DNA of 38,570 nucleotides from a virus. Below are positions 7,461 through 14,800 of the stretch, piece after piece. A model generated the notes under the pieces. The model searched no databases and had not been told where the DNA came from. It saw only the letters and a program-made list of their open reading frames with translations. The DNA lies in the IMG/VR virus record IMGVR_UViG_3300042691_007191, positions 1-38,570 of that record. The stretch is one strand, 5' to 3'. Each line of letters starts with the position of its first letter. The first letter of the stretch is position 1. The translations under genes were made by a program, and so were the position numbers.

Positions 7461-10397
7461 ATGAACACCCTTGAGTTTTTCAAGGCGATATTGCCCGCCG
7501 AGGGAGTTCACTTCCTCGCAATATTTAAGCCAAGTTCCAAGGCGCCAACCCACAAGGCTTTTGATAGTCTTGAGGATATGGCTCAGGCCGTGGCTGATAT
7601 TGAGCAAAAGCATCCCGAATGGACTACCTATCATGCATGTGCCGCATACAAAGAATCGTTTGTTGAAGTCGACGGCAAGAAAAAATATCGTGTTAAGGAT
7701 AATTGGAAATCCGCACAATCTTTCTGGTGTGATATAGATTGTGGTCAAGATAAAGCAGACGAAGGCAAAGGCTATGCAACCAAGCGGTTAGCGGCTGAAG
7801 CTTTAGTTAATTTCTGCAAGACCACTGGCTTTCCAACTCCCATGTTTATCGACTCGGGTAACGGTATCCACTGCTACTGGCCTTTGACCAAGGCTATTCC
7901 TGCTACTGCATGGCAGACTATGGCTACTGAAATCAAGGCTATCTTTGACGCACACGGACTTCTTGTAGACCCATCGAGGACTGCAGACTTTGCGTCTATC
8001 TTGCGACCAGTAGGTTCATTCCATAAAAAGGGTGAGCCCAAAGAAGTTATTTGCAAAAAAGTTATTGAGGCTATCAATCCAAGTGAACTGCTTGCCAAGA
8101 TTAAAGAGTTGTCGGTAATTCCTAAGAAAGAAGTTGCCCCGACTTACGGTGCAGATAATGATGACCTCATCGGTCATGCTCCAGTAAATCTACCATCATC
8201 AGGCGCTGAGATTGCTAAGAAGTGTAATCAGGTTGCACAGATGCGTGACTCACAAGGTAACGTGGACTACGAACACTGGAGAAGTGTTATTGGTATTCTT
8301 AAATATTGCTCAGATGGAGATGAACTTGTTCATCAGTGGAGTTCAGGACATCCTGAATATAGCTACGCTGATACCCAACAGAAGCTAGAAAGCTGGAATA
8401 CACCCCCAACATTGTGTACACGGTTTAGCCAAGTTAATCCAAACGGATGCGAAGGTTGCCCACACAAAGGTAAGATCAACACACCCATGGTTCTTGGTCG
8501 TATCGTTGAGCAACAGAAGGATTTAGTCATTGAAGCCAGCGTCGATGGTAAAACTATGGATGTTCAGATTCCTGAGTTTCCTGAGAACTTCAAGTTTGAG
8601 AGCGGGCAAATGGTTCGCTATATGCAAGACAAAGACGAGATATGGCATGCATTTCCGTTTGCACCTAATTTGTTTTACCCCATCCACCGTATTAAGAAAG
8701 AAGACGGTACATTTAGTTTAGGCATCAGGATGCATTTACCTGACCATCGTACTCGTGACTTTAGTATTGATACTAAGTTAATTGCTTCCCCTCAAAAGCT
8801 GCTCGACGGATTGGGTGATTATGAGTTATTTGCTTTAACCACAAAAGATGCATCAAATCATATGACCGCTTACCTACGACACTACTTAGAAAAGCTAAAA
8901 GCAGAAGCCGAAGAACTAAATACCATGACTGCTTTTGGTTGGAAAGACGACTTGCAATCGTTCTTGATCGGCGACCGCTTGTACTGCAGAGACGGCACAA
9001 TTCGTAAAGTCCTGACTGGCGGCTATGCTAAAGATAAAGAGTCTTCATTTCCATCACCAAGAGGCACGGTACAAGGTTATGCTAAAGCTCTAAACTTTTT
9101 GTACAACCGACCAGGTCTTGAATATCGTCAATATGCGATTGCCTCAGGGTTTGGTTCGATCCTGACACCATTCGGCGATTCCTTGTACAAAGGCTTACTG
9201 TTTGCTCTGACTGGTGCAAATACATCAAAAGGTAAGACCACGCTTTGCCGAGCCGCATTGTATGCATTTGGTGATGCTGACAAGATGACTATTAAAACCG
9301 AGAAAGGTGCTACATTAAACGCACGAAATGCTCGGATGGGTACATACAATAACATTCCCTTCTTGTTTGATGAACTTACCCATATTGACGCAGAAGAGTT
9401 TTCTCAGCTTGCATACACCGTATCATTAGGCGAAGAGAAAGATCGTCTGACTATCAGCCGTGGCAACAACGGAACTCGTATGGCTGCTTCAGGTACTTGG
9501 GCTATGAGTCCGTATGTAACAGCAAATACAGACTTACATTCGATTCTTGCCACTAGAGGTGACACGCAGGCAGAAGCAGTTCGTTTGATTCAGATTCGTA
9601 TGGATCAGTACCAAATGAGCGACCTTAAGGGTAGCGAAGTCACCGCAGCTATGAAACAAATTGAACTGAATATGGGTTCTGCGGGCGAGGAGTTTGTTAA
9701 ATATGTGGTTACGCACATTGAAGACGTTCTTGAAATAATGGCTAAGTGGGGTAAACGGGTAGAGCAGGACATCCCTGACCTCAAGTATCGTTTGTACAGA
9801 GCCCATGCCGTATGCTCAATGACTGCTATGGAAATAACTAGTCAGCTAAAGATCACGGAGTTTAACCTGGAAAGCTTGTATAAGTTTGCCATTGGGTTGT
9901 TCCACGAGTTAGCTGAGACTATTACCGAGCAGAACACTATTAGTCCTGAGGAAGCTCTTAACCGTATGGTCACCGATATGTCGCCACGAGTTATTACCAC
10001 TGTCGAGTATCGAGATGCACGTGACGGCAGGGGCCCGGAAGATGTAAGGTACAGTTCAAGCCACGCACCAGTTGGGCGTTACATTACAGGTAATAGCAAT
10101 ACCAAAGACAGCCAGCTTTCAGGTAAGTTGTTCTTATGTCGCAAGGACGTGCTGACTTGGTGTGACGAGCATCGTGTGGATTTCAAAAACATGATGACTT
10201 TTGCCCATCAGTCTGGCGTGCTGATCGACTGGAAAGACAAATTTACTATCGGCAGGGGTACTAAGATAGCGACAGGAAACACACGTTGTATAGTCTTGGA
10301 CTACGAAAAGATGCAGTCTGGGAGTGCTTCCGTACCTAAATTAGTAGTACACACCTCAAAGCCAGTGCAGTCTGGTGACACAGTTGCCAATAATTAG
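7461..10397 (+). CDS. Primase-helicase: AEP-like primase fused to DUF927-type ATPase
   Basis: A 978-residue fusion. The N-terminus looks like an archaeo-eukaryotic-type primase: D91-I-D93 in FWCDIDCG supplies the metal-binding acidic pair, followed by SGNGIH137CYW (the sxH motif). A PriCT-like segment follows (about 265-335), with a cysteine cluster C319-x10-C330-x2-C333-x-H335. The C-terminal half is a superfamily 3-like/DUF927 ATPase, with Walker A G585ANTSKGKTT and Walker B FLFDEL at about 634-639. It would synthesise primers and unwind DNA at the fork. ATG directly follows the preceding stop with AGGAGG upstream. It is the last + strand gene before the terminator. Confidence 0.88.
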   Translation: MNTLEFFKAILPAEGVHFLAIFKPSSKAPTHKAFDSLEDMAQAVADIEQKHPEWTTYHACAAYKESFVEVDGKKKYRVKDNWKSAQSFWCDIDCGQDKADEGKGYATKRLAAEALVNFCKTTGFPTPMFIDSGNGIHCYWPLTKAIPATAWQTMATEIKAIFDAHGLLVDPSRTADFASILRPVGSFHKKGEPKEVICKKVIEAINPSELLAKIKELSVIPKKEVAPTYGADNDDLIGHAPVNLPSSGAEIAKKCNQVAQMRDSQGNVDYEHWRSVIGILKYCSDGDELVHQWSSGHPEYSYADTQQKLESWNTPPTLCTRFSQVNPNGCEGCPHKGKINTPMVLGRIVEQQKDLVIEASVDGKTMDVQIPEFPENFKFESGQMVRYMQDKDEIWHAFPFAPNLFYPIHRIKKEDGTFSLGIRMHLPDHRTRDFSIDTKLIASPQKLLDGLGDYELFALTTKDASNHMTAYLRHYLEKLKAEAEELNTMTAFGWKDDLQSFLIGDRLYCRDGTIRKVLTGGYAKDKESSFPSPRGTVQGYAKALNFLYNRPGLEYRQYAIASGFGSILTPFGDSLYKGLLFALTGANTSKGKTTLCRAALYAFGDADKMTIKTEKGATLNARNARMGTYNNIPFLFDELTHIDAEEFSQLAYTVSLGEEKDRLTISRGNNGTRMAASGTWAMSPYVTANTDLHSILATRGDTQAEAVRLIQIRMDQYQMSDLKGSEVTAAMKQIELNMGSAGEEFVKYVVTHIEDVLEIMAKWGKRVEQDIPDLKYRLYRAHAVCSMTAMEITSQLKITEFNLESLYKFAIGLFHELAETITEQNTISPEEALNRMVTDMSPRVITTVEYRDARDGRGPEDVRYSSSHAPVGRYITGNSNTKDSQLSGKLFLCRKDVLTWCDEHRVDFKNMMTFAHQSGVLIDWKDKFTIGRGTKIATGNTRCIVLDYEKMQSGSASVPKLVVHTSKPVQSGDTVANN

Positions 10398-10411
10398 GTT
10401 ACTATATGGGT

Positions 10412-10431
10412 ACTAACACTGCCATGTTAGT
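10412..10431 (+). other. Hairpin just after the primase gene
   Basis: A perfect 7-base inverted repeat, ACTAACA (10412-10418) and TGTTAGT (10425-10431), around the loop CTGCCA. It lies between the primase stop and the GC-rich terminator. It has no T-run of its own and may assist termination, protect the 3' end of the message or be a protein-binding site. Confidence 0.4.
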
Positions 10432-10450
10432 CTCCTGTGGTAAAACACTA

Positions 10451-10477
10451 ACCCCCGCTTCGGCGGGGGTCTTTTAT
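10451..10477 (+). terminator. Rho-independent terminator between convergent operons
   Basis: A strong hairpin of eight perfect base pairs, ACCCCCGC (10451-10458) with GCGGGGGT (10463-10470) around a TTCG tetraloop, followed by CTTTTATTTA. It ends the + strand replication operon. On the other strand the hairpin is followed by TAGTGTTTTA, so it could also stop transcription of the - strand late operon, whose last gene ends at 10478. Confidence 0.9.
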
Positions 10478-10600
10478 TTAATACTCAATAAATATTCGGA
10501 GTATTCCTAGGTCAAACACTATATTTCTACCATAGTCTTCAGTATCGACCATCTCAAATCCCACCATAAAACCTTTAATAAAATACAGATTGATTGACAT
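10478..10600 (-). CDS. 40-residue small phage protein at the end of the late operon
   Basis: A short gene running from ATG at 10600 to TAA at 10478. The product starts MSINLYFIKGFMVGFEMVD and ends LGILRIFIEY; it is mostly β-like and hydrophobic with an acidic centre (DTEDYGRN). AGGAG lies about eight bases before the ATG. The G-F-E-x-V/D...D-L-x-I-x-R-I pattern resembles small unnamed proteins in other phages and prophages, recalled rather than searched. The stop is eight bases from the terminator stem. Confidence 0.65.
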   Translation of the reverse strand: MSINLYFIKGFMVGFEMVDTEDYGRNIVFDLGILRIFIEY

Positions 10601-10610
10601 ATATAGCTCC

Positions 10611-10814
10611 TTAAATAGCTTCTGCGGCTTCAAGGGCTACAATCTTAGCCCGCAATCTTTCGATCTCAGCATCACGCTCTTCTAGCTTTCTAATCAAGCT
10701 AGTATTCATATCTGCCCACATCTGCAGACCTTCCATACGCTCTTTGTGATCTTCAAACATCACTTTAAACATGCGCTCTGACGCTTGAATCTGCTGCTCA
10801 ATAAAATCAATCAT
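10611..10814 (-). CDS. Small coiled-coil protein
   Basis: A 67-residue, highly charged helical protein. Residues 40-66 (SLIRKLEERDAEIERLRAKI) show a heptad pattern, so it probably forms a coiled coil; the N-terminal half (FIEQQIQASERMFKVMFEDH) is amphipathic. It is preceded by AGGAGAAACC and an ATG. No enzyme motif is visible. It belongs to the group of small genes at the 3' end of the late operon, behind the giant virion protein; its role is unknown. Confidence 0.65.
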   Translation of the reverse strand: MIDFIEQQIQASERMFKVMFEDHKERMEGLQMWADMNTSLIRKLEERDAEIERLRAKIVALEAAEAI

Positions 10815-10822
10815 GGTTTCTC

Positions 10823-11056
10823 CTAGCGGTATCTTGCTGTTTTTGCTGCAATCTTCTTTGGCTGGGCTACAAATTGTTTGCCCTTGGCTTTGCCTTCTCG
10901 TTTTGCTTTTGTAGTTGCAGCATATTCTGACGGAGACAAGGCTTTAATTGCCTTCTCGGGTAAATATCTTTCACCCGTCTTACTTGATGGTTTACCTGAT
11001 TTGGTTCGCCATTTCTGATCGCCCCAGTCTTTTAGTGATTTCTGAGGAGCTTTCAA
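10823..11056 (-). CDS. Small basic protein, DUF5872-like
   Basis: A 77-residue, lysine-rich protein. The block KSGKPSSKTGERYLPEKAI followed by an LSPSEYAATTKAKREG helix and a basic C-terminal tail ending AAKTARYR matches from memory the DUF5872 proteins of aquatic phages. The start is a TTG overlapping the upstream TGA (TTGA), preceded by GGGGGA; no ATG is available near the N-terminus. DNA or RNA binding is plausible from the charge, but the family has no established function. Confidence 0.7.
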   Translation of the reverse strand: MKAPQKSLKDWGDQKWRTKSGKPSSKTGERYLPEKAIKALSPSEYAATTKAKREGKAKGKQFVAQPKKIAAKTARYR

Positions 11057-11241
11057 TCTTTATATCCCCCACCAGCTTCTTTATATTTCTTAGCAACCAA
11101 CTGTGCCTTACGTGCCGACCATTGACCGGCAGCTGTGCCGTGAGTAGCAGATGCTTTTACTTGGGCTACGATTCGTTTACGTAGTGCAGGCTTAGTGTAG
11201 TTACCAGCCGCATTAACCTTTGACTTTGGTTTAGTAGCCAT
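11053..11241 (-). CDS. Small basic protein, unknown function
   Basis: A 62-residue protein starting MATKPKSKVNAAGNYTKP and ending YKEAGGGYKD, strongly basic. The same layout, with 'KVNAAGNYTKP...QWSARKAQ', is familiar from small genes in uncultured aquatic phages that neighbour DUF6321 genes. ATG at 11241 overlaps the preceding TAA (TAATG), better than the upstream in-frame GTG at 11253. There is no enzyme motif. Possible roles are DNA condensation or a minor packaged protein. Confidence 0.68.
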   Translation of the reverse strand: MATKPKSKVNAAGNYTKPALRKRIVAQVKASATHGTAAGQWSARKAQLVAKKYKEAGGGYKD

Positions 11242-11510
11242 TAGCAGTCCCACTTTTTTAAGGACAAAGCTTTACGAGTTGGGCGGCCCTTCTCGTCTTT
11301 CATCGGCCCTGGCATACCGCCCATACGAGCACAGAATGACTTGCGACGTGCGGCAGATTTAGGTGACTTGGCTGCTTCTTTGGCAGATACCGGTGGCTTG
11401 AGCCCAGGCTTGCCTGGATTTGCTGCGTTATAACTTGCACGACCTTTAGCGTTTAGTCCGCCTTCAGGATTTTTGCCTTCTTTACGAGTCCATGCTGGAG
11501 TCTTTGCCAT
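11241..11510 (-). CDS. Small basic protein, DUF6321-like
   Basis: An 89-residue protein with the blocks AWTRKEGKNPEGGLNAKGRASY, RRKSFCARMGGMPGP and ALSLKKWDC at the very end. This closely fits what I recall as DUF6321, a basic protein frequent in marine and freshwater phages. The two cysteines (in SFCARM and the last residue) are typical of the family. The function is unknown; charge and position behind the virion genes suggest nucleic acid binding. The next gene starts at its stop codon. Confidence 0.75.
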   Translation of the reverse strand: MAKTPAWTRKEGKNPEGGLNAKGRASYNAANPGKPGLKPPVSAKEAAKSPKSAARRKSFCARMGGMPGPMKDEKGRPTRKALSLKKWDC

Positions 11511-11512
11511 GA

Positions 11513-11872
11513 TTATTTCCTTTTCGTGGTACGTTTTTTAGCCGCTACTGCGGTACGAGTTGATACTGTAGTCTTTTTTGGCTTAGCCATCAAGTACTTG
11601 AGTAACTCGGGGTTGTCCCCCAGAAGTGCATAAAGTGCAGTTCCCATGCCGCAGACTTGCTTCTCAGACATATTCAACTGCATACAGTAGTCGATAGCAT
11701 GAATGGCTTCGTGCAATAAGGTATCTCTTTCTAAGTCATGAGCCATACCGGGGGAGATTTTAATCTCTTGTTTATTATCATCGCACTGCCCACAATCGTC
11801 GATCATGGGGGTTTCAGTCTGGATTATTGCGTAGTTCTTTCCGACAATCCGTAATACTTTTGGCAAGTTCAT
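11513..11872 (-). CDS. Small zinc metallopeptidase-like protein with basic tail
   Basis: A 119-residue protein. H54-E55-A-I-H58 gives a canonical HExxH zincin motif, and a glutamate about 12 residues later (E70 in MSEKQV) may be the third ligand; the helix after it and the DNPELLKYL end resemble SprT-like or ImmA-like phage peptidases. A Cys pair (C27, C30) sits in an early loop (DDCGQCDD). The last 23 residues are a basic Thr/Lys/Arg tail similar in style to the neighbouring basic proteins, perhaps for DNA binding. ATG at 11872 abuts the stop of the giant virion gene. It could mature or clip virion proteins. Confidence 0.7.
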   Translation of the reverse strand: MNLPKVLRIVGKNYAIIQTETPMIDDCGQCDDNKQEIKISPGMAHDLERDTLLHEAIHAIDYCMQLNMSEKQVCGMGTALYALLGDNPELLKYLMAKPKKTTVSTRTAVAAKKRTTKRK

Positions 11873-14800
11873 TTATAGCTCCGATGTTTGGCGAACAAAG
11901 CCACGATTAGCCCTGTTAGTTTGTACTCCGCCAACTACACTTCTTTCACGTTTAGTTTGTTCTTGTGGAGCTTTTAATAAAGTTGAGAGAGGCTGTCTTG
12001 TATATCCGTTACGAACCCTGGATTGCTGCAGTTTTTCCCACTCTTGTCTTGCTTCTGCTAGGCTTGCTCCATCTCCGCTTCTATACGCACGTGCATACGC
12101 ACGTTTGATTTCGCTGGCCTTTTCATTATAAAACTGATCGTACTCAAACTTGGCACTTTGTAAAAATTGTTTGTCGGTAAGCTGTTTTGTGGGCAGTCCA
12201 ATACCCACCATAAATGCCTCGGCAAAGCTGATTTCATCAGGAGAGATAAGTACATCGTCTGTACGTGATGTAACCCCTTCAGTAGCGAATCTATAGCCTT
12301 TCATGGCGTTGGCTACACCGGTAGGCATAAGCTGCTCTAAGCCCTTGTAATAGTTACCCTGGCCCATTAGGGAGATACCGTCAGCGGCTTTTAGGGTTAG
12401 ACCACCAAACGGGCCGGTCATTAGGGCATAACCTGCTTCTGCGATACCCCGGCGGCTAAAATCAATATCTGTATATGGCAGGATTGAGAGCATTTGACCC
12501 ATACCAATCTTGCCCGAAACATCCACACCTAAAGCGGCAGGGACACCCTTAACAATAAGATCGGCAAGAGCATCGTCACCAATAGCCCTACGCATAGCCA
12601 ACTCTGGATTGTCAGGCTCATCCTCATCTCCAAATACTAGACCGTACAAGAAGGCTAGAGCCGCAAACCCAGGTAATCCCATTACACCGCCCATAGCTGC
12701 GGTATGTCCGATTGTGAACATCAGGGCGCGGCGACCGATTCTGCGAGTGTCTTCATCTTGACCCGCAAATGCATCATTAAACAACCGAGCCATCAGGCTT
12801 AGCTGGATAAGCTGGAACTTACGGAACTGGGTAGCCAAACGACCTAGACCCTTACGGCTGATACGTGGTGCATTAAATCCACTGTAATCACCATGAGTTC
12901 TGTAAATTACAGTGTCAGCGTAGTTAATAGCGTTGGCTTTATTGTTATTTCTAGACTCAAGACGGTACGCTGCTACTGCAGTAGCTACACGGTTAATTGC
13001 TTCAATGTCTTGTGCCATACCACGGAGGAACTCAGCGGCACGCCCAAACTTGTCAAACTTAGAATCCTCAGTAGATCTCCAGCGGCCTAAGTCCTGCTCC
13101 AGACTAATATCAATACGACCACGATTTACGAGTTCTTCAACAACATCTCTAACGTCTTGTGGTAGCTTGCTATAGCTATCTTCGCCAATACCATGCTTAC
13201 GAATAACGCTAGCAATATCCGAGTACGCACGAGTAAATTCCTTCCATGATCTGTCGTAACCATGCTTAGCACCCACCAGCGGCAACGACATCATGAATGG
13301 CTGGGTCATGTTCTGCAAATAGTAGGATGGGTTTGTTAACAGCATCCAGACAGAAGTCGTATTTAAAGCCTTATCAATAAACGGCGATGGCTCGTAGTCT
13401 AAGCCCATCACATGACGCTTCATAAACTCGTTGTAATACCGGCTACGTTCTGCACGAGTACCTTCTGTGCCTTTTCTAGCCTCTTGCTTCATGTCACGTA
13501 AAGTGTCATAAATGTCTTCAGAGTTCTCAAGCGATGAGATAAAGTGGGCTGTAGCCCGACCCTGTGTAGCAAATGCACGCATCATATCTTTTTCAGCACC
13601 AGCAATCTTACGGCGGCGCTTTTCAGACTGGCGAGCAGACTGCTCAGACAACAGGCTTAAATGAAGATCGGATAGTAAGCGATTAATCGTTCGTTCAGAT
13701 TTGTCAGAAAGGTTGCTGTCTTGGGATTCTTCGACCATATTACGTAGGCGATAGAATAAACCTTGAACGTCGGCTCCTCCAAATAGAGCGCCACGTGACG
13801 AGTCTTTTTCAAATGGCTCAACAAGCGCATAGTTTGTCTCCTCATCCCGAGCGATAGCCTTGGCTTCACCCATGGTTTCAGCAAATTGAACGAAATAATG
13901 ATCTTGGTTTTTCTCCATCTCACGGAGCTTTTTATTAGCCTCAGCCACTTGGTCAGGTGCGGACTTAGGATTATCCCTAATGTTTTCCTGATCTAAGTAA
14001 GCTTGTGAGCGGCCTACAACTACATAGTTACCAAAACGTTTTAATGGAGCATAAGGCCCTTTATTGCCCATACGCATCAAAGTTCTGTATTCAGATAACG
14101 AGTTAGCTTTTTTCTTGGTCAATTCAGCTACTTCGTTGACATCACCAGCTTTCTGCGCTGCAGCAATTAATGCATCGTACTCGGTGTTGATATTGTTAAT
14201 TACGGCATCCTGCATAGCTTTAAGAGTCTTAACTCCATGGTCAAATACCGCACGAATAATATTCTGTGCAGGAGCAGGCATTGCGTCAAATCGTTTCTTT
14301 AACTCTGGGTCTATCTTAGCGCCCTTGATATTAGGATCGTAGCCCCACTCACCCTTCATGGTTGAGTCTTTAATAAATGCGTTTACGCTGTTCTCGCCAA
14401 CACCTTTGACTTCATTTGGCAAAGCGTCATACTGCTGAAGAATTTGGTCAATACGGCGCTCAAGAGAAGTTCTAATTGCTTGCTGGGCTTTAACCAACTG
14501 AACATACTTCTTAGCCGATGGCAAATACTTACCAGCTAGATCAGCCAAATCTTCGGTAAATGCAGCAAACGGCAGACCTTTCTTAGCAAACTCAATAATG
14601 TTATCCGTGATTTCTTGTAATGGGCCACGGATTGGTTTGGGTAACTTGGCTACTTGCTTAGCTGCAGTCTGACGAGCTTGGTTTAAACGAGCCTTAGAAA
14701 ATTGAATTCTCTCAGGTTCAGCACCAACTAACGAAGCCACACGGAAGATGTCTTCATCGTTAAACATAACGATGTTTTTAGTAATATTCTTTAGATTTTC

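Noticed and set aside
13657-13923. 88-codon - strand ORF inside the giant gene
   Set aside because: There is no ribosome-binding site, and composition is that of an out-of-frame read through a folded region, unlike the two accepted nested genes.
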